From contig VGHJ01000003.1 in NCBI GenBank assembly GCA_016868295.1, positions 53,948-117,947 on the forward strand: a stretch of DNA of 64,000 nt. Direction: 5' to 3'. Position numbers and translations under genes: made by a program. The notes under the pieces are model-generated. The model made no database searches. It was not told the DNA's origin and worked only from the letters and a program-made list of their open reading frames with translations. Below are positions 48,926-59,216 of the stretch, piece after piece; within the stretch, counting starts at the first letter, position 1; each line of letters begins with the position of its first letter. This DNA comes from Betaproteobacteria bacterium. GTDB taxonomy: Bacteria > Pseudomonadota > Gammaproteobacteria > Burkholderiales > Rhodocyclaceae.

Positions 48926-51763
48926 GTGCATAAAAAATTCCTGAGACTCTTGTTAAAGACCTCCCTGCTGGCGGCCGCACTGGCAGCGTTGCCGGGCGCC
49001 CATGCAGCAGGCCTGGGCCGGATCACGGTGCTTTCTGCGCTCGGTGAACCCTTGCGCGCCGAGGTCGAATTGTCGGCTACGCGCGAGGAATTGGGATCGA
49101 TGTCCGCGCGGTTGGCGACGCACGAGGCGTTCAAGCAGGCAGGCGTCGAATTCGTTCCCGCGCTGTTCGGCATCAAGGTGCTCGTGGACAAGCGCTTCAG
49201 CGGCCAGCCCGTCATCCGCTTGACAACGGATCGTCCGATCAACGAGCCTTTTCTCGATCTGCTGATCGAGTTGAACTGGAGCGCCGGACGTCTCGTCCGC
49301 GAATACACTTTCCTGCTCGATCCGGCCCCCGAAGTTATCGCTCCGAAGCCGGTTACGCCGCCCACGGCCAAGCGCGAGCCCGCTCCGGTCGCACAGCCGG
49401 CGCCTGTGGCCACCCCCAAGCAACCTGAAGTGCGCACCGGGGCGCCGGCAGACGAAAAACAGGCCGAGGCCAAGGTGGCCGCAGCCAAGCCCGCCGGCGA
49501 TCAGGCGGGGCGTGAGGTGAAGAAGGGCGAGTATCTGCGCAAGATCGCGGACGAAACGCGTTATGAAGGCGTCAGCCTCGACCAGATGCTCGTGGCCATT
49601 TTCCGCAGCAACAAGGATGCCTTCATCGGCAGCAACATGCACCGCCTGAAGGCGGGCAAGATTCTCAGCATCCCCGACCGCGATGCGGCGGCCGCAGTGG
49701 ATGCGCGAGAGGCGCGGAAAACCATTACCGTCCATACTGCCGACTTCAATGCCTATCGCCAGAAGCTGGCGGGTGCCGCCGCCGGCGCCGAGCCGCCGAA
49801 GGAGGATGCCGCCAAGCAGGTTGCCACGGGCAAGATCGGCGCCAAGGTCGAGGACAAGGCCCCGGCGCCGACCGAATCGAAGGATCAGCTCAAGGTTTCG
49901 AAGGCCGAAGTCGCCAAGGAAACACGCGCCGCCCAGGGCAAGATCGCCGCACTGGAAGAAGATCTGGTTGCCAAGGATCGTGTGCTCAAGGAGTTGCAAT
50001 CGCGCCAGGCCGACCTCGAGAAAAACATCAAGGATCTGCAGAAGCTGGTCGAGTTGAAGAACCAGAACCTGGCCGAGCTGCAGAAGCAGGCCCAGGCCAA
50101 AGCCGCGCCGCCGGTCGAGGCGCCAAAACCCGCAGCCCCGGCGGCACCCCCTCCGCCTCCAGCTTCCGCCAAGGCCCCCGAGGCTGCGCCTGCGCCGACA
50201 ACAGCGCCGCCTCCTGCCGCAGCGCCTGCAGCCCATGCCGAGAAACCGGCTGAGGCACCCAAGCCGGCGGATGTGGCAGCAGCCAAGCCGGCCGAGGCTG
50301 AAAAGCCGGCGGAAGCGGCGAAACCCGCCGAGGCTCCGAAACCGGCCGAACCACCGAAGGCTGCGCCCAAGAAGGTGCCGCCTCCGCCGCCACCGCCCGA
50401 GCCGGATTTCCTCGACGAGCTGATGGAAAATCCGGCCATACTGGGCGGCGGCGTTCTGGTGCTCGGCCTGCTCGGCTTCATCGCCTATCGCCAGCGGCAG
50501 AAGAAGAAACTGGAAGGCGTCGAAGCGCCGCCGACCACCACCGCCAACCTGACCGCGAATTCGGTCTTTGGCGCGACCGGAGGACAGAGCGTCGACACAA
50601 CGGGCAGCTCGATGGCGACGGATTTCAGCCAGGCCTCGATCAGCGCCATTGACGCGGAAGAGGGCGTCGATCCCGTCGCGGAAGCGGACGTCTACATGGC
50701 CTATGGCCGCGATGCGCAGGCCGAGGAAATCCTCCTTGACGCGCTGAAGACCGATCCGACGCGTACCGCGATTCACATCAAGCTGCTGGAGATCTACGCG
50801 GCGCGCAAGAACAACAGGCAGTTCGAGACCTTGGCCAGCGATCTGTACGCCCAGACGGGTGGCGTCGGCGCCGACTGGGAAAAGGCCGCTGCGATGGGCC
50901 TCAAGCTCGACGCCGTCAACCCCCTGTACGGTGGCGGCGCCGCGGCTGACAAGACCATGCACACCGACACCACGATCGTCGTGCCTCCCGGCGAGAAACA
51001 GATGCGCGACACGTGGACCATGCCGGGCGAACTGAGCCAGATTTCCGAGGCGGTGGAGAAAGGCGGTGGCACCGCCACGGTAATACTTGAGAAGCCCGTC
51101 GAGGCGGCGGCAGAAGCCGCGCCCGCTTCGGCGCCCGTCCTGGACTTCGACCTGGATCTGGGCTCGCCCGCCGCCGCGCCCGCAGCGCCTGCGCCCAAGG
51201 CCGAGGACATCGCGGGGCTGGATTTCGATCTCGGCCTCGACTTGAAGGCGCCAGAGACGAAGCCCGCCGCCTACAACGCCGAAGCGACCATGATCCTCGA
51301 CGTGAAGCAGGCAAGTCAGCCTGCGGCCGATTTGGCGCTCGACATCAAGCTCGACGAGCCGGCTGCGCCGGCGGCGGAAGAGGCCCTGCATTTCGACCTC
51401 GACCTCGGCGCGCCGGCCGCTCCCTCGGCGGCTGCGGCCGCTGAAGTGGTCGACCTGGAGAAAACCATTGCCGGCGGCAATGCGCTCGATTTCGACTTCA
51501 ACATCGGCGCACAGACGGCGCCGGGGGCCCCGCAGGCCGAACCCGGCGTCGATCTCGGCGCCATCAGCCTGGACCTGGGACAGTCCGCCTCCACGCCCGA
51601 AGGTGCTGCGGGCGATGAGATCGCGACCAAGCTCGAACTGGCGAAGGCCTACGAGGAGATGGGCGACAAGGAAGGCGCGCGCGAGTTGCTGGGCGAGGTC
51701 ATCAAGGAAGGCGATGCCGAGCAGCAGGCCAAGGCGCAAGGCATGCTCTCCAAGCTGGGCTGA
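48926..51763 (+). CDS. fimV: FimV/HubP-family polar landmark protein
   Basis: 945-residue inner-membrane protein that organises cell poles and type IV pilus function. Signal peptide (MHKKFLRLLLKTSLLAAALA), an N-terminal FimV domain (GLGRITVLSALGEPLRAEVE), a LysM-like peptidoglycan-binding domain at about residues 190-250 (KKGEYLRKIADETRYEG), a coiled coil at about 320-390, a long Pro/Ala/Lys linker, a membrane helix near 500-520 (GGGVLVLGLLGFIAYRQRQK) and an acidic cytoplasmic part ending in the conserved FimV C-terminal domain (LAKAYEEMGDKEGARELLGE). Start is GTG at 48926 after a G-rich ribosome site. fimV-truA linkage is conserved. Confidence 0.95.
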   Translation: MHKKFLRLLLKTSLLAAALAALPGAHAAGLGRITVLSALGEPLRAEVELSATREELGSMSARLATHEAFKQAGVEFVPALFGIKVLVDKRFSGQPVIRLTTDRPINEPFLDLLIELNWSAGRLVREYTFLLDPAPEVIAPKPVTPPTAKREPAPVAQPAPVATPKQPEVRTGAPADEKQAEAKVAAAKPAGDQAGREVKKGEYLRKIADETRYEGVSLDQMLVAIFRSNKDAFIGSNMHRLKAGKILSIPDRDAAAAVDAREARKTITVHTADFNAYRQKLAGAAAGAEPPKEDAAKQVATGKIGAKVEDKAPAPTESKDQLKVSKAEVAKETRAAQGKIAALEEDLVAKDRVLKELQSRQADLEKNIKDLQKLVELKNQNLAELQKQAQAKAAPPVEAPKPAAPAAPPPPPASAKAPEAAPAPTTAPPPAAAPAAHAEKPAEAPKPADVAAAKPAEAEKPAEAAKPAEAPKPAEPPKAAPKKVPPPPPPPEPDFLDELMENPAILGGGVLVLGLLGFIAYRQRQKKKLEGVEAPPTTTANLTANSVFGATGGQSVDTTGSSMATDFSQASISAIDAEEGVDPVAEADVYMAYGRDAQAEEILLDALKTDPTRTAIHIKLLEIYAARKNNRQFETLASDLYAQTGGVGADWEKAAAMGLKLDAVNPLYGGGAAADKTMHTDTTIVVPPGEKQMRDTWTMPGELSQISEAVEKGGGTATVILEKPVEAAAEAAPASAPVLDFDLDLGSPAAAPAAPAPKAEDIAGLDFDLGLDLKAPETKPAAYNAEATMILDVKQASQPAADLALDIKLDEPAAPAAEEALHFDLDLGAPAAPSAAAAAEVVDLEKTIAGGNALDFDFNIGAQTAPGAPQAEPGVDLGAISLDLGQSASTPEGAAGDEIATKLELAKAYEEMGDKEGARELLGEVIKEGDAEQQAKAQGMLSKLG

Positions 51764-51809
51764 GTCCGCGTAGGGAGGGCCGCCGATCCCTCCGTTTCGC
51801 ATTTTTCCG

Positions 51810-52412
51810 ATGCTGCATCCGACCGTCCGCCTCCTTGCCTGGGCGGCGGCGGTCGTGTTTTCCCAGTTGCTGCCGCTCGCAATGCTGGTACCGGTGTGCG
51901 CGGCCGTGACCGGCCTGGCGATGTGGCGGGCGGGACGGCACCTGACGCTGCTGCTGCGGCGCACCCGCTGGCTGATCCTGGCGCTGCTGCTGCTTTTTGC
52001 GTTCGCCACGCCGGGCGTCTATGTCCTGCCGGCACTTGGCGCATTCGGACCGAGCGAGGAGGGGATGCGGCTCGGGCTCGAGCACGCGTTGCGCCTGCTG
52101 GTGGTGCTCTCGGCGCTGGCGCTGTTGCTGCAACTGAACGACATGGACGGCTTGCTCTCTGGCCTGCACGGCCTGCTCTGGCCTCTCGAATGGCTTGGCC
52201 TCGATCGCGGACGCGTCGCGCTCCGGCTGATGCTGGTGCTGCGCTATGTCGAGCAGGCGCCGCCGGGGCAGCATTGGCGCGCCTGGCTCGAGGGCCCCGT
52301 CGGCGCGGAACGGATCGGGGTCCTCAGCCTGCGCCGCCACAGACTGACGGCCCTCGATGTCGCCGTGCTGGCGGGACTGACTTTTCTTTTGCTGGCAGCC
52401 ATTCTGGCCTGA
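51810..52412 (+). CDS. CbiQ/EcfT-like integral membrane protein
   Basis: 200 residues with five membrane helices (for example WAAAVVFSQLLPLAMLVPVC, LILALLLLFAFATPGVYVLP and RLLVVLSALALLLQL). The layout and LLSGLHGLLWPLEWLGLDRG before RVALRLMLVLRYVEQA resemble the T component (CbiQ/EcfT) of ECF-type transporters, including a charged Arg-containing loop. No ATPase or S component is beside it, so transport is unproven. Copy I of the 25-bp motif encodes AVLAGLTF in the last helix. truA starts 2 bp after its stop. Confidence 0.6.
   Translation: MLHPTVRLLAWAAAVVFSQLLPLAMLVPVCAAVTGLAMWRAGRHLTLLLRRTRWLILALLLLFAFATPGVYVLPALGAFGPSEEGMRLGLEHALRLLVVLSALALLLQLNDMDGLLSGLHGLLWPLEWLGLDRGRVALRLMLVLRYVEQAPPGQHWRAWLEGPVGAERIGVLSLRRHRLTALDVAVLAGLTFLLLAAILA
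52361..52385 (+). repeat. Dispersed 25-bp motif, copy I (closest to consensus)
   Basis: CGCCGT, GCTGGCGG, GACTGACTTTT. In frame as Ala-Val-Leu-Ala-Gly-Leu-Thr-Phe near the C-terminus of the membrane protein. Confidence 0.85.
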
Positions 52413-52414
52413 TC

Positions 52415-53209
52415 ATGAGAATTGCGCTCGGAGTGGAATACGACGGCTCGGCCTTCTCCGGCTGGCAGACGCAACCGCAGGGCAATACCGTGCAGGATGC
52501 GCTGGAGCGCGCCTTGTGCGAGATCGCCGGTACGCCGCTGAGGGTGACCTGTGCCGGGCGCACGGACGCAGGCGTGCATGCGACGGCCCAGGTGGCGCAT
52601 GCCGACACGCCGGTCGCACGGCCGGAAAACGCCTGGGTGCGCGGCGTCAACGCGCACCTGCCCGACAGCATCGCCGTGCGCTGGGCGCTTCAGGTGCCGG
52701 ACGAATTCCATGCCCGCTTCTCGGCGCGTTCGCGCAGCTACCGCTATGTGCTGGTCAACCATGCCGTGCGTCCCGCGCTGCTCGCCGGCAAGGTCGGCTG
52801 GTTCCACCTTCCGCTCGATGTGGGCGCCATGCGCGCCGGCGCCGAACTGCTCGTCGGCGAGCAGGATTTCTCCGCCTTTCGCGCCGCCGAGTGCCAGGCG
52901 AAGACGCCGGTGAAGACGCTGCACGAGGCGCAGGTGCGGCGCGAGGGGGATTGCATCGTCTTCGACTTCCGCGCCAGCGCCTTCCTGCACCACATGGTGC
53001 GCAACATGGTTGGCGCCCTCGTCTATGTCGGCAAGGGCGCGCATGCGCCGGAATGGATCGCCGAACTGATCGCCAGCCGGAACCGCGGCCTGGCGGCGCC
53101 GACCTTCTCGCCGCACGGACTGTATCTGTCCGGCGTCGAGTACGAAGCGCGCTGGCAGTTGCCCCTGAATGGCCGTATCATCGCGCCTTTCCTTCCGCTC
53201 GCGCCCTGA
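52415..53209 (+). CDS. truA: tRNA pseudouridine(38-40) synthase
   Basis: Modifies U38-U40 in the anticodon arm. 264 residues. MRIALGVEYDGSAFSGWQTQ, catalytic Asp51 in CAGRTDAGVHATAQVAH, FHARFSARSRSYRYVLVN, GEQDFSAFRAAECQAKTPVK and FLHHMVRNMVGALVYVGKG. ATG at 52415, 2 bp after the previous stop; trpF starts 2 bp after its own stop. Confidence 0.98.
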   Translation: MRIALGVEYDGSAFSGWQTQPQGNTVQDALERALCEIAGTPLRVTCAGRTDAGVHATAQVAHADTPVARPENAWVRGVNAHLPDSIAVRWALQVPDEFHARFSARSRSYRYVLVNHAVRPALLAGKVGWFHLPLDVGAMRAGAELLVGEQDFSAFRAAECQAKTPVKTLHEAQVRREGDCIVFDFRASAFLHHMVRNMVGALVYVGKGAHAPEWIAELIASRNRGLAAPTFSPHGLYLSGVEYEARWQLPLNGRIIAPFLPLAP

Positions 53210-53211
53210 TC

Positions 53212-53821
53212 GTGGCCCGTACCCGCATCAAGATCTGCGGCATCACCCGCTCCGAGGATGCCCGTGCAGCGGTCGAATTCGGCGCCGATGCCATCGGCCT
53301 GGTCTTCTACGGCCCCAGCCCGCGCTGCGTCACGGTCGAGCAGGCTTGGGAGGTCGCCCGCATCGTGCCGCCCTTCGTCACCTTGGTCGGGCTGTTCGTG
53401 AACGAATCCAAGCTGGCGGTGCGGCGCGTCATGGAGGCGGTGCCGATCCAGCTGCTGCAGTTCCACGGCGAGGAAGAGGAATCCTTCTGCCGTTCCTTCC
53501 ACGCGCCCTATGTCAAGGCGGCACGGGTGAAGCCGGGGCTCGATTTGGTAAAATACGCCGGGTCCTACCCTTCCGCGCAGGGCCTGCTGCTGGATGCCTG
53601 GGTCGAGGGCTACGGCGGCGGCGGCAAGACCTTCGACTGGTCGCTCATTCCACGGAATCTGCCCCTGCCGCTGATCCTGTCCGGGGGACTGGATGCCGAC
53701 AACGTTGTCGACGCCGTGCGCAGCGTGCGGCCCTGGGCGGTGGATGTCAGCAGCGGGGTGGAAGCCGCCAAGGGTATCAAGGACGCTGCGAGGATCGCCG
53801 CGTTCATAGCTGGAGTCAGAG

Positions 53822-53835
<14 letters not shown>
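53212..53835 (+). CDS. trpF: Phosphoribosylanthranilate isomerase
   Basis: Third step from anthranilate in tryptophan synthesis. 207 residues, (beta/alpha)8 barrel. Catalytic Cys9 in [71 protein letters not shown] with the catalytic Asp, and [19 protein letters not shown]. The start is GTG at 53212; no ATG is available nearby. Its 3' end overlaps trpB by 14 bp. Confidence 0.97.
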
Positions 53836-55032
<1,197 letters not shown>

Positions 55033-55033
<1 letters not shown>

Positions 55034-55854
55034 TGTCGCGCATAAAAGGCACCTTCGAGAAACTCGCCGGGCAGGGACGCAAGGCCCTGATCCCCTTCAT
55101 CACCGCCGGAGATCCCGATCCCGCCCTGACGCTGCCGCTGATGCGCGCGCTGGTGGCGGGCGGCGCCGACATCATCGAGTTGGGCGTGCCTTTCTCCGAC
55201 CCGATGGCGGACGGGCCGACCATCCAGCGTGCCTCCGAGCGGGCGCTCAGGCACGGCATGTCGCTGCGCCAGGTGCTCGCCATCGTGCGCGAGTTCCGCG
55301 CCGGCGACGCCCACACCCCGGTGGTGCTGATGGGCTATGCGAATCCGATCGAGGCGATGGGTGCCGGCGCCTTTGCCGCCGAGGCGAAGCAGGCCGGCGT
55401 GGACGGCGTGTTGGTGGTCGACTATCCGCCCGAGGAGTGCGGCGAGTTCGCCGCGTTGATCAAAGCCGCCGGCATCGATCCGATCTTCCTGCTCGCGCCG
55501 ACCTCGACCGAGGAACGCTTCGGCCAGGTGGCCGAGGTGGGCAGCGGCTACATCTACTACGTTTCGCTGAAGGGCGTCACCGGGGCCGGCCATCTCGACC
55601 TCGACGAGGTGGCGCGTCGCATCCCGGCCATCCGCCAGAAGGTCGGCATGCCGGTCGGCGTCGGCTTCGGCATCCGCGATGCCGAGAGCGCGCGGCGTAT
55701 CGCCGCCGTGGCCGATGCGGTGGTGATCGGCAGCCGCATTATCGAGGAGATCGAGAAAAGCCCGCGCGAGCAGGCCGCTGCCAACGTGACGGCTTTCCTG
55801 CGCGGCATCCGCGGCGCGCTCGACGAACTGGCCGTTTCCAAGGAGGCATCATGA
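55033..55854 (+). CDS. trpA: Tryptophan synthase alpha chain
   Basis: Releases indole from indole-3-glycerol phosphate. 273 residues. Catalytic Glu49 in [20 protein letters not shown] with Asp60 as the second acid; [33 protein letters not shown] and [23 protein letters not shown] at 55033 overlaps the trpB stop, and its own stop overlaps the accD ATG (ATGA), so trpF-trpB-trpA-accD is translationally linked. Confidence 0.98.
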
Positions 55855-56711
55855 GCTGGTTGCAGAAGCTGCTTCCGCCCAAGATCAAGCGCGCCGAGGG
55901 CGCCAAGAAATCGATTCCCGAGGGGCTCTGGTGCAAATGCCCGAGCTGCGAGGCGACGCTGTACAGCTCCGATCTCGAGAAGAACCTCAGCGTCTGCCCG
56001 AAGTGCGGCCATCATCATCGTGTACGCGCCCGCGCCCGGCTCGACCTGCTGCTCGACCCGGAAGGCCGCTTCGAGATCGGCGCCGAGGTGCTGCCGGTCG
56101 ATCCGCTCAAGTTCAAGGACAGCAAGCGCTATCCGGAGCGGCTGAACGCCGCCATGGACGAGACGGAGGAGGGCGACGCGCTGGTGGTGATGCAGGGGGC
56201 GGTGAAGACCCTGCCGGTGGTGATCGCCGCCTTCGAGTTCGATTTCATGGGCGGCTCGATGGGCTCGGTGGTGGGCGAGCGCTTCGTGCGCGGCGTGCGC
56301 ACCGCCGTCGAGCAGCAGATGCCCTTCATCTGCATCACGGCGACCGGCGGCGCACGCATGCAGGAAGGGCTGTTCTCTCTCATGCAGATGGCGAAGACGA
56401 CGGCGGCCGTCACGCAGCTCTCGGCCAACCGTCTTCCCTTTATCACCATCCTCACCGATCCGACCATGGGCGGCGTTTCGGCAAGCTTCGCCTTCGTCGC
56501 AGACGTGGTGATCGCCGAACCGGGTGCCCTGATCGGCTTCGCCGGCCCGCGCGTCATCGAGCAGACGGTGCGCGAGAAGCTGCCGGAAGGTTTCCAGCGC
56601 GCCGAGTTTCTGCTGGAAAAAGGCGCCCTCGACATGATCGTCGACCGGCGCGAGATGCGAGACAGGCTGGCCGCGCTGCTGGCCCTGCTGCAGAAGATAC
56701 CCGCGGTCTGA
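55851..56711 (+). CDS. accD: Acetyl-CoA carboxylase carboxyltransferase subunit beta
   Basis: Makes malonyl-CoA together with AccA and biotinylated AccB. 286 residues. N-terminal zinc ribbon [20 protein letters not shown] and [13 protein letters not shown] (four Cys), then the carboxyltransferase core [38 protein letters not shown] and [43 protein letters not shown] at 55851 with AGGAGG just before. Overlaps trpA by 4 bp; folC follows with no gap. Confidence 0.98.
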   Translation: MSWLQKLLPPKIKRAEGAKKSIPEGLWCKCPSCEATLYSSDLEKNLSVCPKCGHHHRVRARARLDLLLDPEGRFEIGAEVLPVDPLKFKDSKRYPERLNAAMDETEEGDALVVMQGAVKTLPVVIAAFEFDFMGGSMGSVVGERFVRGVRTAVEQQMPFICITATGGARMQEGLFSLMQMAKTTAAVTQLSANRLPFITILTDPTMGGVSASFAFVADVVIAEPGALIGFAGPRVIEQTVREKLPEGFQRAEFLLEKGALDMIVDRREMRDRLAALLALLQKIPAV

Positions 56712-58003
56712 CCCTGGCTTCCCCTTCTCGACGCTCCCTGCCGGACTGGCTGGCGCACATCGAACGCCTGCATGCGCAGCCCATCGCGCTCGGCCTCGAG
56801 CGCGTGCTGTCCGTCAAGCGCGCGCTCGGCGCGCGGCAGAGCGTGCCGCTCATCACCGTAGGCGGCACCAACGGCAAGGGGTCGACCTGCGCCATGCTCG
56901 AATGCATCCTCCTCTGTTCGGGCTATCGCGTCGGGCTGTACACCTCGCCGCACCTGCTCGCCTACAACGAGCGGGTGCGCATCGACGGCAGGCCGGCTTC
57001 CGACGAAATGTTGTGCGCCTCCTTTGCCGAGGTGGAAGCGGCGCGCGGCGACACGCCGCTGACCTATTTCGAGTTCGGCACGCTGGCGGCCTGGCAGGCC
57101 TTCGCGGTGGCTGGGGTCGAGGCGGTCATCCTGGAAGTCGGATTGGGCGGCCGGCTCGATGCGGTGAATGTCTTCGATGCCGATTGCGCCGTCGTCACCG
57201 CGGTCGATCTCGACCACATGGACTACCTCGGCGAGACGCGCGAGAAAATCGGCTTCGAGAAGGCGGGCATCTTTCGTTCCGGCCGGCCGGCCATCGTCGG
57301 CGACGCGCAGCCGCCGCAAAGCCTGCTCGACCATGCGCGCGGCATCGGCGCCGACCTGCAGGTGCTGGACCGGAATTTCGGCTACCTGGCCGAGCAGGGG
57401 CAATGGACGTTCTGGAGCCGGCGCGGTCGGCGCGGCGGACTGGCCCATCCTGCCTTGCGCGGCGCCATCCAGTTGGCGAATGCCAGCAGCGCGATCGCCG
57501 CGCTCGAGGCCATGGCGGAACGATTGCCGGTGTCCATGCAGGACATCCGCCGCGGACTCGCCGAAGTGACATTGCCGGGGCGCTTCCAGGTGCTGCCGGG
57601 GCGTCCATCCGTGGTGCTCGATGTCGCGCACAACCCGCAGGCGGCCGGCGCGTTGGCCGACAATCTCGGCGGCATGGCTTTCCACCCCGAGACGTGGGCC
57701 GTGTTCGGCATGCTGGCGGACAAGGACATCCGCGGCGTGATCGAGCGTCTCAGGGGGCGCGTCGACCGCTGGCTGACGGCGACGCTGCCGGGCCCCCGCG
57801 GCACCTGCGCCGCGGAGCTGGCGAAGCTGCTCGAGGAGCAGGGTTGCCGCGTCGAGGGATCCTTCGATTCCCCGGCGCAAGCCTATCGCGCGGCGCAGGG
57901 GCGGGCAGGGGAAGATGATAGAATTGTCGCCTTCGGTTCCTTCCTCACCGTGGCGGGTGTGCTGCAGGCGATAGACGATGAGCGAAAACGACGCACAACT
58001 TGA
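56708..58003 (+). CDS. folC: Folylpolyglutamate synthase/dihydrofolate synthase with a non-canonical start
   Basis: Adds glutamate to dihydropteroate and folates. About 430 residues. [20 protein letters not shown] near the N-terminus, P-loop [60 protein letters not shown] and [19 protein letters not shown]. No ATG, GTG or TTG occurs in frame before the conserved N-terminus; the first GTG (about 56804) would delete it. A CTG at 56708 (overlapping the accD stop) or 56714 is the likely start. Its 3' end overlaps the SPOR gene by 26 bp. Confidence 0.9.
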   Translation: MTLASPSRRSLPDWLAHIERLHAQPIALGLERVLSVKRALGARQSVPLITVGGTNGKGSTCAMLECILLCSGYRVGLYTSPHLLAYNERVRIDGRPASDEMLCASFAEVEAARGDTPLTYFEFGTLAAWQAFAVAGVEAVILEVGLGGRLDAVNVFDADCAVVTAVDLDHMDYLGETREKIGFEKAGIFRSGRPAIVGDAQPPQSLLDHARGIGADLQVLDRNFGYLAEQGQWTFWSRRGRRGGLAHPALRGAIQLANASSAIAALEAMAERLPVSMQDIRRGLAEVTLPGRFQVLPGRPSVVLDVAHNPQAAGALADNLGGMAFHPETWAVFGMLADKDIRGVIERLRGRVDRWLTATLPGPRGTCAAELAKLLEEQGCRVEGSFDSPAQAYRAAQGRAGEDDRIVAFGSFLTVAGVLQAIDDERKRRTT

Positions 58004-58715
58004 GCTGAAGAAGCGCGCGCGCCGCCGCCTGGTCGGCGCCGCGGCCCTGGCGGTGCTGGCGGCGGTCGTGCTGCCGATGGTCATGGATCAGGCGCCGAAG
58101 CAGCCGGTGCAGGACATTCAGATCCGCATCCCGGCCCAGGAATCGGGCACCTTCACTTCGCGCATCCTGCCGGTCAAGCCGGGCTCCGTGCCGACGCCCT
58201 TGCCCCCCGCCGCGGCGCCGCAGGAGACCAAGCCCGTTGCGGCCGAGCCGGCGAAGACGGCAGCCAAGCCGGAAACGAAACCCGAAACGAAACCCGAGAC
58301 AAAGCCGGAAGCGAAAGCGGAAACCAAGGCCGCGGCGAAGCCGGCGCCGGATAAAGTCAGTCCCGCTGGCACGGCGAGCAAACCGGCCGAGCCGCGCGCA
58401 GGCATGCCGGACGAGGAAAAGCCTCAGGCGAAGAAACCGGAACCGGCATCGCAGGCCAAGCCGGCCGTCGCGCCACCGGCGGGTGAGGGATGGGTCGTGC
58501 AGCTGGGCGCCTACAAGTACCAGGCCAATGTGCGCAGCCTCACGGCGAAAGTGAAGCAACAGGGCTACATTTTTTATACGGAAGTGCTGCCGTCCCCGGA
58601 CGGCAGCAGCAGGACGCGCGTCAGGGCGGGCCCCTTTGCCAGCAAGGAGGAGGCCGAAGCGGCCCGGGAGCGCATCAAGCGCATTGGCGTGGATGGCGTC
58701 GTCGCGCAGAAGTAA
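57978..58715 (+). CDS. SPOR-domain (DedD-like) cell-division protein
   Basis: 245 residues: one N-terminal membrane helix (LVGAAALAVLAAVVLPMVMD, about 18-37), a disordered Lys/Pro/Glu/Ala linker with a KPET repeat, and a C-terminal SPOR domain at about 170-245 (WVVQLGAYKYQANVRSLTAK, RVRAGPFASKEEAEAARERI). SPOR binds denuded peptidoglycan at the septum. Its place after folC and before cvpA is conserved in betaproteobacteria and gammaproteobacteria. The linker contains copy J of the 25-bp motif, read in antisense as KVSPAGTA. Confidence 0.93.
   Translation: MSENDAQLELKKRARRRLVGAAALAVLAAVVLPMVMDQAPKQPVQDIQIRIPAQESGTFTSRILPVKPGSVPTPLPPAAAPQETKPVAAEPAKTAAKPETKPETKPETKPEAKAETKAAAKPAPDKVSPAGTASKPAEPRAGMPDEEKPQAKKPEPASQAKPAVAPPAGEGWVVQLGAYKYQANVRSLTAKVKQQGYIFYTEVLPSPDGSSRTRVRAGPFASKEEAEAARERIKRIGVDGVVAQK
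58266..58325 (+). repeat. 12-bp tandem repeat in the SPOR-protein linker
   Basis: Five degenerate units of Lys-Pro-Glu-Thr (KPET KPET KPET KPEA KAET). An intragenic low-complexity repeat that may vary in copy number between strains. Confidence 0.7.
58352..58376 (-). repeat. Dispersed 25-bp motif, copy J (antisense in the SPOR gene)
   Basis: Minus-strand reading CGCCGT, GCCAGCGG, GACTGACTTTA. The only clear coding copy that is antisense to its gene; it lies in a disordered linker. Confidence 0.75.
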
Positions 58716-58721
58716 GCGGCA

Positions 58722-59213
58722 GTGACGGCATTCGATTACGCGGTTCTGGCGATCGTCGCCGCCTCGGTTCTGCTCGGCGCCTGGCGCGGGCTGGTGGGCG
58801 AGTTGCTGGCGCTGGCGGCCTGGGCGGCGGGGCTGGTGGCGGCGTATGTCTGGGCGCCCGGCATGGCGCCGATGTTCGCCACATGGCTGAAGGAACCGGC
58901 GCTGCAGCTTGCTGCAGCGGCGACCGTGATCGTGGTGGCGGTGCTGGTGGCCATGGTGTTGTTCCGCCTCGCCCTGTCGAAGCTGCTGCGGGCGGTGGGG
59001 TTGGGACCGCTGGACCGCTTTCTCGGCGCCGTGTTCGGCGTCGCCCGCGGCGTGCTGGTGGTGTTGTTGTGCGTGCTGGTGGCGGGGCTTACGCCGTTGC
59101 CCCAGCAGGCGTGGTGGCGGCAGGCTTGGCTCGCCCCACCGCTGGAAACCGCGGTGCTGGCGGCCAGGCCCTGGTTGCCGCCCGAGGTGGCGAAGCGCAT
59201 ACGCTATAGGTGA
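58722..59213 (+). CDS. cvpA: CvpA-family inner-membrane protein
   Basis: 163 residues with four membrane helices: FDYAVLAIVAASVLLGAWRG, LVGELLALAAWAAGLVAAYV, AAATVIVVAVLVAMVLFRLA and GVARGVLVVLLCVLVAGLTP. The WRGLVGELLALAAW motif is characteristic. CvpA is needed for colicin V export and affects envelope stress; its molecular role is unknown. Start is GTG at 58722, 6 bp after the SPOR gene. purF starts 3 bp after its stop, the usual cvpA-purF order. Confidence 0.95.
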   Translation: MTAFDYAVLAIVAASVLLGAWRGLVGELLALAAWAAGLVAAYVWAPGMAPMFATWLKEPALQLAAAATVIVVAVLVAMVLFRLALSKLLRAVGLGPLDRFLGAVFGVARGVLVVLLCVLVAGLTPLPQQAWWRQAWLAPPLETAVLAARPWLPPEVAKRIRYR

Positions 59214-59216
59214 GAC

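Noticed and set aside
48953..52009. A 1018-codon open frame antisense to fimV, and similar very long frames antisense to folC-purF (57945-60749) and other genes
   Set aside because: High GC at third positions removes stop codons from other frames. The products are low-complexity Arg/His/Ala-rich, and the sense frames encode recognised proteins.
52361..52385. Motif explained as a shared Gly-Leu-Thr-Phe protein motif
   Set aside because: The host proteins are unrelated, three copies are intergenic, one coding copy is antisense, and synonymous positions are conserved.
58266..58325. CRISPR-like or mobile repeat
   Set aside because: The short 12-bp units encode a KPET linker in the SPOR protein; no spacers or cas genes exist in the window.
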